From Nitrosomonas sp. (lineage in GTDB: Bacteria; Pseudomonadota; Gammaproteobacteria; Burkholderiales; Nitrosomonadaceae), in assembly GCA_024282035.1 (NCBI GenBank), contig JAMWZR010000023.1, positions 1 to 36,232 of the forward strand: a DNA stretch of 36,232 nucleotides, read 5' to 3'. The number at the start of each line of letters is the position of its first letter. Positions within the stretch are counted from its first letter, which is position 1. Under the pieces are notes generated by a model. It saw only the letters and a list, made by a program, of their open reading frames with translations, made no database searches and was not told where the DNA came from. Below, one piece after another: positions 18,356 to 26,198 of the stretch. The position numbers were made by a program, and so were the translations under genes.

Positions 18356-19258
18356 ATGAATGCATCCACTGCCTTGTTTGAAACCTCAATTACCAGCTTG
18401 CCACTTGTACATCGTGGAAAGGTGCGTGACATTTATGCTGTCGGTGACGACAAGCTGCTGATCGTGCAAACTGATCGCTTGTCGGCCTTTGACGTGATTC
18501 TGCCAACTGCCGTACCTGGTAAAGGCAGAATTCTCACCGCGCTGTCGCAGTTCTGGTTCGACAAGTTGGCGCATATTTTGCCAAATCATTTGACCGGTAT
18601 CGCACCGGAGTCGATCGTCGCCGACTGCGAATGCAGCCAAGTGGAAGGACGTGCTTTCGTGATTCGCCGATTGAAACCGTTGCCGATCGAAGCTATTGTG
18701 CGTGGCTATGTCGTTGGCTCTGGCTGGAAGGATTACCAGCAAACCGGTGCGATTTGCGGCATTCCTCTGCCTGTTGGATTACAACTGGCTGACAAACTAC
18801 CCAATGGTGCAATTTTTACGCCCTCGACCAAAGCTGCTGCCGGAGTACACGATGAAAACATTTCTGTCGTCGAAGTGGAAAAACTGCTTGGCAAGGAACT
18901 GACCGCAAAAGTCAGCGCCAAGGCCATTCAACTCTATACCGAGGCTGCTGATTATGCACTACAACACGGCATCATCATCGCCGACACCAAATTCGAGTTT
19001 GGTTTGGATGCACAAGGCGAACTCTACTTGATTGACGAAGTACTAACCCCTGATTCATCCCGCTTCTGGCCAGCTAATCACTATCAACCTGGCCAAAACC
19101 CGCCAAGCTTCGACAAACAATTCGTGCGCGACTGGTTGGAAACGCAGGATTGGAACAAACAGGCACCTGGACCGGAATTGCCGGACGATGTTTTAAAGCA
19201 AACAGTGGAAAAGTATCAGGAGGCGCTAAGATTGCTGGTAGAGAATTTCACGGAGTGA
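18356..19258 (+). CDS. purC: SAICAR synthase
   Basis: PurC condenses CAIR with aspartate using ATP to form SAICAR. The 300-residue protein is of the longer, yeast-like type. Motifs include [20 protein letters not shown] near the N-terminus, [48 protein letters not shown] and [14 protein letters not shown] with the aspartates that bind metal and substrate. It is third in the purE-purK-purC unit. No hairpin terminator is evident in the 110 bp that follow. Confidence 0.97.
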   Translation: MNASTALFETSITSLPLVHRGKVRDIYAVGDDKLLIVQTDRLSAFDVILPTAVPGKGRILTALSQFWFDKLAHILPNHLTGIAPESIVADCECSQVEGRAFVIRRLKPLPIEAIVRGYVVGSGWKDYQQTGAICGIPLPVGLQLADKLPNGAIFTPSTKAAAGVHDENISVVEVEKLLGKELTAKVSAKAIQLYTEAADYALQHGIIIADTKFEFGLDAQGELYLIDEVLTPDSSRFWPANHYQPGQNPPSFDKQFVRDWLETQDWNKQAPGPELPDDVLKQTVEKYQEALRLLVENFTE

Positions 19259-19371
19259 AATGGTTATTCAACAATTATTGACCACAGTATTCATAGATAG
19301 AATTAACCTAACACTCAACTCATTAAATACACCATCTGATTGAAGTTTGCTCATCAGCAAGGGAATTGTTC

Positions 19372-20235
19372 ATGCTTGACCTCGCCATTGACACACTTAT
19401 CATGCGGCCATATGTGTTCAGTTTTTTTGCGGCATTTTTACTGGCCTGTGTGCCACATGTGGGGTGGCGCAAGACCTTAATTTTTGCTGTCGTTGGATAC
19501 CTCATCGCATTTACTTCGGAGAAACTTTCGATTTCCACCGGATTTCCTTATGGCTGGTACTATTACATCGACGATACCAGTCATCGTGAGTTGTGGGTGT
19601 GGGGAGTGCCATTTTTTGATTCGCTATCGTACGTTTTTTTGACGTACTGCAGTTATACGACTGCATTGTTTATCCTGTCGCCTTTAGCGACTAAAGGTAC
19701 TGATTTGATAACGCTTGAAACACGAGCTATCCGGCAATCATGGGCTGCGCTAGTTCTGGGTGCTTTCCTGCAAACATTTCTGGACATCATTATCGATCCG
19801 GTAGCGTTGCAAGGTAATCGATGGTTTCTTGGACAGATATACGGTTACTATGAGAACGGATTGCATTTTGGCGTACCGATTTCGAATTATCTTGGCTGGT
19901 TGCTAACCAGTTTTGTACTTGTTGCGGCATTGCAGTGGACTGACCGGAAACCCGATGTGTCAGTGCCGTATGGTGTTTTTGCAATGCCATGGCGTTCACT
20001 GTTGGGACCGGTTCTTTATTTGTCTGTACTGATTTTCAACTGGGCTGTCACGATTTGGATAGGCGAGTATCTGATTGCTTTGACAGGAATATTGATTTTT
20101 ACGTTACCCATTCTCATCGTGATTGTTTTGGCCATATTGCGTGTTAATCGTTATCGTGGGGAAGAATGGCAAGCGCATATAAGGGATTATCCGTGGTCGA
20201 CATTGAATCAACCAGAAAAGCAGCTGCATGATTGA
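19372..20235 (+). CDS. Carotenoid-biosynthesis-type integral membrane protein (CruF/DUF422-like)
   Basis: A 287-residue polytopic membrane protein with about seven hydrophobic segments. The conserved FPYGWYYY (58-65), preceded by FTSEKLSISTG, and later the DIIIDPVA segment with following YGYYENG fit the DUF422 family, which includes CruF, a hydratase acting on C50 or gamma-carotene-type chains. The ATG at 19372 is chosen because AAGGGA lies 6 nt before it; a TTG two codons earlier is too close to that site. No other carotenoid gene (crtB, crtI, crtE) is in the window, so the actual substrate is open. purC is 113 bp upstream and ppa 152 bp downstream, both same strand. Confidence 0.7.
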   Translation: MLDLAIDTLIMRPYVFSFFAAFLLACVPHVGWRKTLIFAVVGYLIAFTSEKLSISTGFPYGWYYYIDDTSHRELWVWGVPFFDSLSYVFLTYCSYTTALFILSPLATKGTDLITLETRAIRQSWAALVLGAFLQTFLDIIIDPVALQGNRWFLGQIYGYYENGLHFGVPISNYLGWLLTSFVLVAALQWTDRKPDVSVPYGVFAMPWRSLLGPVLYLSVLIFNWAVTIWIGEYLIALTGILIFTLPILIVIVLAILRVNRYRGEEWQAHIRDYPWSTLNQPEKQLHD

Positions 20236-20387
20236 TTTACTGCGTACGAACAATTGATGCTGATCTATTGGCAATTCGCCGATGGCAGTGCAGGTTTGAC
20301 AGCCCTGTTGCTGATTAGTACACTCGAAACGAGTTAGATTACCTTCTTCATCATTTCTTTCAAAAATCAAAAGAGAAATTTAATTTC

Positions 20388-20921
20388 ATGGATATCAGCG
20401 CGATTCCCGTCGGTGCCAATGTGCCTGGCAATGTCAATGTCATTATCGAAGTGCCCACCGGCGGTGAGCCAGTCAAATATGAATTTGATAAACGCTCCGG
20501 TGCATTGTTTGTCGATCGCATTTTACATACTCCCATGCGTTACCCTGCAAATTATGGGTTCATACCGCATACCTTGTGCGATGATGGCGATCCTCTGGAT
20601 GCGTTGGTCATCGCACGTTCGCCGTTTCTGGCGGGATGCGTGGTGCGCGCGCGGCCGATTGCATTACTGCATCTCGAAGACGAGCATGGCGGCGATGAAA
20701 AGTTGATTTGTGTTCCTGACAATAAAACCTTTCCATACTATGCCCATGTACGCGAACGTGCGGATTTGCCCGATATCGTGTTTCAGCAGATCGAACATTT
20801 TTTCACGCATTACAAGGATCTCGAACCGGAGAAATGGGTGCGGGTAGGGCGCTGGGGTGATGCAAGTGAAGCTCAGGACATCGTGATGCGTTCCATTGCA
20901 ATGGCTAAATCCGCCAATTGA
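20388..20921 (+). CDS. ppa: Inorganic pyrophosphatase, family I
   Basis: This soluble enzyme hydrolyses pyrophosphate to phosphate, pulling biosynthetic reactions forward. The 177 residues are the usual bacterial length. Active-site features are seen in order: EVPTGGEPVKYEFDK, YPANYGFIPHTLCDDGDPLDALV with the metal-binding aspartates, ARPIALLHLEDEHGGDEKLI, and YKDLEPEKWVRVGRWG near the end. It is followed by a convergent TauE/SafE permease gene 24 nt after its stop. Confidence 0.97.
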   Translation: MDISAIPVGANVPGNVNVIIEVPTGGEPVKYEFDKRSGALFVDRILHTPMRYPANYGFIPHTLCDDGDPLDALVIARSPFLAGCVVRARPIALLHLEDEHGGDEKLICVPDNKTFPYYAHVRERADLPDIVFQQIEHFFTHYKDLEPEKWVRVGRWGDASEAQDIVMRSIAMAKSAN

Positions 20922-20945
20922 CTTGCTTAATGGGTCAGTTGAGCG

Positions 20946-21743
20946 TCAAAACAGTGTCAATAGCATTCTAATTCCGAGGCCATACAGCAACACAACAAAA
21001 ATAGCTCGGATGATGACTGTTTTGGTCGAGTGAGTGAGTTTTGCTCCCCATGGTGCAGTCAGCATGCTGGCAGCAACCAGCCAAAATAATGCCGGCAAAT
21101 AGACATAGCCGAGACTGTGATCGGGAAGCGGTTCATGCTGCAATAGCCCATTGACGATGTAACCCAAGGTACCAGCCAGTGCTATCGGAAAACCGATGGC
21201 AGCGGCGGTACCGATTGCACGCTGCAGTTTGACATTGCATAACGACAAAAAAGGTACTGATAACAATCCTCCTCCGATTGCAACCAAACTGGACACACCA
21301 CCAATTATCGTTCCAGTGATAAATAAACCAATTTTGCCTGGTAGCTGAAAAAGCGCGCCTGGACGGAATTGCATCAGCATTTGTGTGGCGGCATAAAAAA
21401 TGAACAGGACAAAAATAATGCTTAGAAACTGGCTCGTCAGAGAGCTGGCAAGTCCAGCGCCAGCAAAGGTTCCCAGTAAAATACCCGGAGTAATGTAACG
21501 AACGATGTGCCAATCCACCGCGCCATGGTGGTGATGTGTACGCAGACTGGAGGCAGCGGTGAAAATGATCGTCGCCATGGTTGTTCCCAAGGCGAGATGG
21601 ATGATCCGATCCGTTGGAAAATCTTGTGCTGTGAATGCAGTGATCAGAATTGGGACAATAATCAGCCCACCTCCAATACCGAGCATGCCGGCAAAGAATC
21701 CAACGAAAGCGCCTGTTAGAAGATAAATCAACCACCATTCCAT
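20946..21743 (-). CDS. TauE/SafE-family membrane permease
   Basis: A 265-residue integral membrane protein with about eight hydrophobic segments. The family's glycine-rich repeats appear twice, as GFFAGMLGIGGGLIIVPIL near the N-terminus and GGVSSLVAIGGGLLSVPFL in the second half, reflecting the internal duplication of TauE/SafE transporters. Members export or import small organic or sulfur-containing anions such as sulfite or sulfoacetate; the substrate here is unknown. It is convergent with ppa. The EVE-domain gene lies 30 nt upstream on the same strand, so the two may share a transcript. Confidence 0.88.
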   Translation of the reverse strand: MEWWLIYLLTGAFVGFFAGMLGIGGGLIIVPILITAFTAQDFPTDRIIHLALGTTMATIIFTAASSLRTHHHHGAVDWHIVRYITPGILLGTFAGAGLASSLTSQFLSIIFVLFIFYAATQMLMQFRPGALFQLPGKIGLFITGTIIGGVSSLVAIGGGLLSVPFLSLCNVKLQRAIGTAAAIGFPIALAGTLGYIVNGLLQHEPLPDHSLGYVYLPALFWLVAASMLTAPWGAKLTHSTKTVIIRAIFVVLLYGLGIRMLLTLF

Positions 21744-21773
21744 GATGCGGTCCTGATACTCAATTCCGTTGTA

Positions 21774-22229
21774 CTACAAAATACTCATGATGAACTGCCA
21801 TTCGGATGGATCCACCGGTGTGATCGACAAGCGATTGCCGGTTTGCAGTACACGCATTTTTTCAAGCTCGGGATGGCGTCGTAGCTCCTTGATGGGGATT
21901 AATCGGATTCGCCTGGTCAATGTCAGTTCAACGTTGTGCCAACGTGGATCGTCTGGTGTAGCTTTGGGATCGAAATATTTGCTTTGTCGATTAAATTGCG
22001 TGGCATCTGGGTAGGCAGCCTTACTCACTGCTGCAATTGCCACGATACCCGGATCCTTGCAACAGGAATGATAAAAGAAAACTTGATCTCCTATGGACAT
22101 TTGGTTGCGCATGAAATTGCGTGATTGGTAATTGCGCACGCCTTCCCAAGCGATGGTTTGGTTTGGAGAATCAGCAAAATCATCCACACTGAATTCATAA
22201 GGTTCAGATTTCATCAACCAATAACGCAT
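21774..22229 (-). CDS. EVE-domain protein
   Basis: A 151-residue, single-domain EVE protein of the PUA-like fold, related to human THYN1. Typical features are YWLMKSEPYEFSVDDF at the start, WEGVRNYQSRNFMR, GDQVFFYHSCCKDPGIVAIA, and DPRWHNVELT. EVE domains bind modified bases in DNA or RNA; this small stand-alone type is widespread in proteobacteria and is not diagnostic of a defence locus. It precedes the TauE/SafE permease and is divergent from the thioredoxin-fold gene. Confidence 0.92.
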   Translation of the reverse strand: MRYWLMKSEPYEFSVDDFADSPNQTIAWEGVRNYQSRNFMRNQMSIGDQVFFYHSCCKDPGIVAIAAVSKAAYPDATQFNRQSKYFDPKATPDDPRWHNVELTLTRRIRLIPIKELRRHPELEKMRVLQTGNRLSITPVDPSEWQFIMSIL

Positions 22230-22388
22230 GGTTTCGTGTTACAACATGGGTTCTCGAGGGGGCGGAATATATCTTCTTGCATGGGAGCATGCGCTAATTA
22301 TGTATCCGGTATACTATTGCGCATTCAATCCTGTGCGATTGTTCATAAATTTTTAAACCTATTTCTACTCATTTTAACTGTTTTAATC

Positions 22389-23042
22389 ATGAATAATCAC
22401 TCGCTTTCTGATATTTCCGTTGAATCCTGGGTGCAAGGTGACCCTATCGTAATGAATGAACTGCTTGGCTCGGTGGTATTGATCGAGGTTTTTCAGGTCA
22501 ATTGTCCGGGGTGCTTTTTGTATTCATTACCGCGAGCGGTTGAACTGCACGAGCGGTACCATGAGCGGGGGCTAGTCGTAATTGGCTTGGCAACGGCTTT
22601 TGAGGATTACGATAAAAATACACTCGAAAATTTGCAAAAACTGGTAACAACTGGGGAAGTGATTGGTGAAACATTCAAGGCACTCGATCGCCATGGTTTG
22701 TTAAAGCAAGGCAAGCTGGCTTGGCCCATCCCTTTCGCAGTCGGTATGGATCGAGTAACGGCGGATACCGAGCCCGTCACGGACGATCGGGTTTTGCACT
22801 ATGCACGCCATTTTTTGCCGCAGTATGAAAGTCTTGATGAGAGTCAGAAACAGACCGTATTGCAGCAAGTTAAACATTATTTGCAGCAAAAAAGCATGAA
22901 AGCGGAAACCTTCGAGCGGTTTGCATTACAAGGCACACCATCATGTATTCTGTTTGATCGCAAGGGTGAACTGAAGGATGTATCGTTCGGTCAGATTGAT
23001 TACAAACAGGCAATGGTTGAACATTTTTTGGCGGAAAAATAA
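22389..23042 (+). CDS. Thioredoxin-fold (TlpA/AhpC-TSA-like) protein
   Basis: A 217-residue protein with a redox-type CPGC motif (C39-C42, in FQVNCPGCFLYS) after a beta strand (GSVVLIEVF), then VVIGLATAFEDYD and the later TPSCILFDRKGEL with the cis-proline position. This is the AhpC/TSA-TlpA layout, with an insertion of about 80 residues before the last strands. It lacks a signal peptide if the ATG at 22389 is right; the frame is open upstream but that part is not protein-like. No strong ribosome binding site is seen. It likely acts as a cytoplasmic thiol-disulfide protein; the partner is unknown. Confidence 0.78.
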   Translation: MNNHSLSDISVESWVQGDPIVMNELLGSVVLIEVFQVNCPGCFLYSLPRAVELHERYHERGLVVIGLATAFEDYDKNTLENLQKLVTTGEVIGETFKALDRHGLLKQGKLAWPIPFAVGMDRVTADTEPVTDDRVLHYARHFLPQYESLDESQKQTVLQQVKHYLQQKSMKAETFERFALQGTPSCILFDRKGELKDVSFGQIDYKQAMVEHFLAEK

Positions 23043-23069
23043 AAAGTTCAAACCGTTTGGCAGAAAAGA

Positions 23070-23684
23070 TCAGTCAGTATTCAGCACTGTTTCAAGCCAA
23101 TTTTCAAATGCAGTATGATCGTACAGGTCATACTGCCAGCACTGTAAACCCATTGCTCTCCCGATTGCGATATTGAGTGCCTGGTCGTCGATGTAAAGCG
23201 TTGTTGCTGGATTCAATTGGTATGTATTGATGGCATATTCATAAATGCTGGGAGTTGGTTTTAAGGCACCCACTTCAAACGATAGTACTCTATTTTCAAA
23301 CAGCGAGAACTCCGGATAGGTTTCAAAAATCCAGGGACAGTGAATGGCATTGATGTTGGATATTAGAATCAATCGATGCCCATCGTGAGTCAATTTGCGA
23401 ACGCAATTCCACATTGAGATATTGATTGTGAAGATATTCCGCCATGCATGATAGAACTGTTCTCGTGTTGCATTGCTCTCAAGAATGCGTAAAGACCAGT
23501 CGGCAAAGCTGTTCGGATCCAAGAACCCTGTTTCTAGGGAATCTTTTTGTACCATGATCTGTTGTATGCGCTCTGCAGGATTGGGGACTGCTTCCGGTAT
23601 CAATTTTAGTAGAGATGATTCAAAATCGAAATCGAGCAGAACCTTACCGATATCAAAAAGGCAAGTTTTACGGATTGGATACAC
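23070..23684 (-). CDS. HAD-superfamily phosphatase (YihX-like)
   Basis: A 204-residue HAD hydrolase. Motif I is LFDIGKVLLDFD with the nucleophile D11 and glycine at +2, as in the YihX-type subgroup; motif II is LILISN; the conserved lysine is in GALKPTPSIY; motif IV is LYIDDQALNI. The helical cap lies between motifs I and II. YihX-like enzymes act on sugar phosphates such as alpha-glucose 1-phosphate, but that substrate is inferred. The start is GTG at 23684 with no clear ribosome binding site; motif I so close to the N-terminus rules out a much later start. It lies downstream of the 6S RNA gene. Confidence 0.87.
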   Translation of the reverse strand: MYPIRKTCLFDIGKVLLDFDFESSLLKLIPEAVPNPAERIQQIMVQKDSLETGFLDPNSFADWSLRILESNATREQFYHAWRNIFTINISMWNCVRKLTHDGHRLILISNINAIHCPWIFETYPEFSLFENRVLSFEVGALKPTPSIYEYAINTYQLNPATTLYIDDQALNIAIGRAMGLQCWQYDLYDHTAFENWLETVLNTD

Positions 23685-23736
23685 AGACTTGTTGGGTGGG
23701 GAACGTGATTAGCAAAATTAATAATCGATGAAGCAA

Positions 23737-23769
23737 GGGGATAGGGTCCATTCGATGAACCATATCCCC
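23737..23769 (-). terminator. Hairpin downstream of 6S RNA
   Basis: On the minus strand GGGGATA pairs with TATCCCC across a 19-nt loop that itself can pair a little further (GG/CC). It lies just after the predicted 3' end of 6S RNA. Only a short T-rich stretch follows (TTGCTTC), so it may terminate weakly or form a 3'-protecting stem. Confidence 0.5.
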
Positions 23770-23774
23770 AAATA

Positions 23775-23950
23775 AGCTCCCCACATATGCCGTCAGGCTA
23801 TCATCTTGAACCTTAAGGTCCAAGGTGGTTGTTTCATGGATACATCAGGCACATCCTTAGCAGGCGCGCACAACAGTATCACTATAATCCACAACCATTT
23901 TTTATGAATTGGTTCAAAGAATATAAACCTTAACGAACATCGCAGGGATG
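23775..23950 (-). ncRNA. ssrS: 6S RNA
   Basis: 6S RNA binds the sigma70 RNA polymerase holoenzyme as a promoter mimic and lowers transcription in stationary phase. The minus strand carries GCGATGTTCGTTAAGG near the 5' end and, about 120 nt later, ACCTTGGACC, GGTTCAAG and TAGCCTGACGGCAT, which line up with the E. coli 5' GATGTTCGC and 3' CACCTTGAACC, GGTTCAAG, CAGCCTGCGGCGGCAT segments. The two ends can pair as the closing stem with a small internal mismatch. The position directly downstream of zapA is the classical proteobacterial location. Ends are approximate to about 10 nt. Confidence 0.87.
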
Positions 23951-23979
23951 AACTCTACACTCGCTCTACTATATGATAC

Positions 23980-24279
23980 TTAAACATCTTTTTTTGCAAT
24001 TACTTCATCAACTTTTTTCTTAATTGATACAATTCTACGCTTAAATTCATCGATGTCAAAGCCCGTGCCGTGACGAAGCATTAGTAACTCATGTGCGATC
24101 CGTAATGCCGCTATAATGGCAATTCGATCTGAGTCGATAACTTTACCCTCTGCTTTGATCTCCTGAATTTTATCAATTAGATAAGTGGCTGCAAGTTCAA
24201 TTTCTTCTTGTTCTTCATCAGGGCAGGAAATGTGAAAATCACGACCCATGATGGTGATATTCAGATTTTTACTATTCAT
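23980..24279 (-). CDS. zapA: Cell division protein ZapA
   Basis: ZapA is a small cytoplasmic protein that crosslinks FtsZ protofilaments at the division site. The 99 residues have the family pattern: an N-terminal beta domain (LNITIMGRDFHISCPDEE), then a long helix (AATYLIDKIQEIKAEGKVIDSDRIAIIAALRIAHELL) and a C-terminal coiled-coil tail. Its start overlaps the zapB stop by 8 nt, so the two are probably translationally coupled. 6S RNA follows immediately downstream, as in many proteobacteria. Confidence 0.95.
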   Translation of the reverse strand: MNSKNLNITIMGRDFHISCPDEEQEEIELAATYLIDKIQEIKAEGKVIDSDRIAIIAALRIAHELLMLRHGTGFDIDEFKRRIVSIKKKVDEVIAKKDV

Positions 24280-24469
24280 TTTCTGGCATATTTAAAAGAA
24301 GCGTTTCCAGTCGACCGGCTGCAATATGTATTTTCTCACTCAGTATTTCATTTTGTGCATATGAATCTGCAAGTGCTTTTCGTAGTTTATTGTTTTCTTG
24401 GCAGATCTCTTTATATTGACTTAAAAGTATGGAAATTTTTTTTTCGAGAGATTTCAGCTCTGCATCCAT
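24272..24469 (-). CDS. zapB: ZapB-like coiled-coil division protein
   Basis: A 65-residue, almost wholly coiled-coil protein (LKSLEKKISILLSQYKEI, ENNKLRKALADSY, LSEKIHIAAGRLETLL). Small coiled-coil proteins at this position next to zapA belong to the ZapB-type family that stabilises the Z-ring with ZapA. AGGGTG lies a few bases before the ATG. The stop overlaps zapA by 8 nt. The gene symbol rests on length, coil pattern and position rather than on a strict catalytic or binding motif. Confidence 0.82.
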   Translation of the reverse strand: MDAELKSLEKKISILLSQYKEICQENNKLRKALADSYAQNEILSEKIHIAAGRLETLLLNMPENE

Positions 24470-24593
24470 TGAAACACCCTATGACTGAACCTTTAAAGGT
24501 TGATTGTAAAGCGAATCAAATTGCATTATTACACCTAACTCTCTGGCTGCAGGAATTAAGTATGGATTTTAGTAGTAAAAAGTAGTGTGAGAA

Positions 24594-24839
24594 CTATAAC
24601 TTCCGGTGAGTGCCGTCACAGAATGGCGCATTACCGGTTTTCTTGCAGGTGCATAGCCAAGCCGTGCGATTTTCGTTGATGCTGAATTTGAGTGGTGTAA
24701 TCGTGGTATTTTTGTGCGAGCCATCACAGAATGGTTGTGACTTACTTTTTCCACAGGCGCACCAATAATAGTCTTTACCAGATTCCAGCTTAACTTCAAT
24801 GGGTGCAAAAGAAGAATCTGAATTTGATGATTGATTCAT
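24594..24839 (-). CDS. Double CDGSH-type iron-sulfur protein
   Basis: An 81-residue protein with two CDGSH zinc-finger-like motifs, each binding a [2Fe-2S] cluster through three cysteines and one histidine. The first is C27, C29, C38, H42 (WCACGKSKSQPFCDGSH); the second is C63, C65, C74, H78 (WLCTCKKTGNAPFCDGTH). Two such sites in tandem is the MitoNEET-like bacterial type 2 arrangement. I start at the ATG at 24839 because GGAG lies 6 nt upstream; the GTG four codons earlier overlaps that site. It lies between zipA and zapB on the same strand; its role is likely redox or cluster transfer and is not established for this lineage. Confidence 0.93.
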   Translation of the reverse strand: MNQSSNSDSSFAPIEVKLESGKDYYWCACGKSKSQPFCDGSHKNTTITPLKFSINENRTAWLCTCKKTGNAPFCDGTHRKL

Positions 24840-24933
24840 TAAGATCTCCACACAAAATGTTATGCAAAATGCAGGATTGAAATTGACTCAGGCCATATCA
24901 CATAATCTGCACAATTATAATTCAATTGATAAT

Positions 24934-26124
24934 TTAAACAAATAAGCGCAGAGCACTGGGGCTGCCTGCAATGATATGGTTTTTTTTCATGGCAGTTTGG
25001 ATTTCGATCAAATGCTGTTTGCTTTTATGAATGCCACTTTCACTGAGTGGAACACGGTTATCATCGACCATGATGCCTCCCAGCGTATTTGAAAAGATTT
25101 TTGCCAGATGCGTCATTTGATCAAAAACTCTTTCTCCGTGTGCAATTCGGGGGACATCTAGCAGGAAAGTGACCCCATGGGTCGTTAGCGATTTCATTTT
25201 CTCTGGTAGGAATGGTGTGTTCTCATAGTTACTCAAAGTGAATAGAACTTGATTGTTATCATCGCGATATTTAAAAATACCTTCGGATTCCAGCTTGAAA
25301 CCAGATGCTTCGGCCAATGCACGAATTTTTGTACCAACAAATGCACCTTCATCTTTACTGATGATATTGATTCCAATCATGATGTCTACATCAGCACAGA
25401 ATTTATCTAGTTTTACAGCTTTGTCATGAGAACTGACAATATCTGGACAATCAGCAGTGGCATGAACTTGTGAAGCAACATCCTGAATCAAATCACGAAA
25501 TTTGGATAGATTGACTTCGCTAACGGCGCCTGCGCGGTCAGCTAATTGAAGACAGCCACGCAGAGCGGTATAGCCATCTCCTTCAGCATTAGATTCGTTG
25601 GTAATTTCTTCCCAAGGTTCATCAACATGTCGCTGTCCAAGCCAATAAACGGGTTTGCCAAAATCAAATTTGCGCTGTAGTAATTTGGCGACATAGGTAT
25701 TGGCGATGATTGAATCGGATTTGATATTGACAAGATAATTCGTATTTCCATCATAATCCAGCAAAGGAGATGTCGAAGTGGAAACCAACGGAGCAGGGTT
25801 TATGTTCGCTGACGGGACATGGCTCGGAATGGAAACTTTGTTTAGATCGCCAATGTTGTCAGATAGGTCATGATGATCGAATGAATCATGGGAGATTTCA
25901 GAAGGTTCGGGTTTGTTGAATCTGGGCTCGATTCGTTGTGATGTTTCGTCGGTATCCTGCGTGTTCAACAGAATGTCATGATGTTCATGATCAAATGCTT
26001 CCTGTATTTTACGGCGATAACGTTGCTGCTGAAACCAGTTAAAGATGGCTACGCCGGCTATGACCAAAATTCCGATGATAATCAAACTTAACTGCAAATC
26101 ACTCATGTTGCTCAATATGTCCAT
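24934..26124 (-). CDS. zipA: Cell division protein ZipA
   Basis: ZipA anchors FtsZ to the inner membrane. The 396-residue protein has an N-terminal membrane segment (about 10-29, LQLSLIIIGILVIAGVAIF), a basic stretch (QQQRYRRK), a long charged and proline-rich linker, and a C-terminal FtsZ-binding domain from about residue 255 (DVDIMIGINIISKDEGAFVG, NTPFLPEKMKSLTTHGVTFLLDVPRI). CAGGAG precedes the ATG. It follows smc by 74 nt on the same strand, the usual order in betaproteobacteria. ligA, which often comes next, is not here. Confidence 0.92.
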   Translation of the reverse strand: MDILSNMSDLQLSLIIIGILVIAGVAIFNWFQQQRYRRKIQEAFDHEHHDILLNTQDTDETSQRIEPRFNKPEPSEISHDSFDHHDLSDNIGDLNKVSIPSHVPSANINPAPLVSTSTSPLLDYDGNTNYLVNIKSDSIIANTYVAKLLQRKFDFGKPVYWLGQRHVDEPWEEITNESNAEGDGYTALRGCLQLADRAGAVSEVNLSKFRDLIQDVASQVHATADCPDIVSSHDKAVKLDKFCADVDIMIGINIISKDEGAFVGTKIRALAEASGFKLESEGIFKYRDDNNQVLFTLSNYENTPFLPEKMKSLTTHGVTFLLDVPRIAHGERVFDQMTHLAKIFSNTLGGIMVDDNRVPLSESGIHKSKQHLIEIQTAMKKNHIIAGSPSALRLFV

Positions 26125-26198
26125 ATCATCTCCTGAAATACCCTCGTTTAAGGCACACCGAATTAGATCATGCCGGCTTTATATGTTCAACTGTAAAT

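Noticed and set aside
20104-20370. Minus-strand 88-codon frame between the CruF-like gene and ppa, with a C-x7-C-x2-C cluster (ECTNQQQGCQTC).
   Set aside because: It starts with TTG, has no ribosome binding site and overlaps the 3' end of the CruF-like gene by about 130 nt. The cysteine pattern alone is not enough; conservation in relatives would be needed.
21774-22229. EVE-domain protein as part of a defence or modified-base system.
   Set aside because: It is the stand-alone THYN1-like type common in proteobacteria, and its neighbours (permease, thioredoxin-fold protein) are not restriction or nuclease genes.
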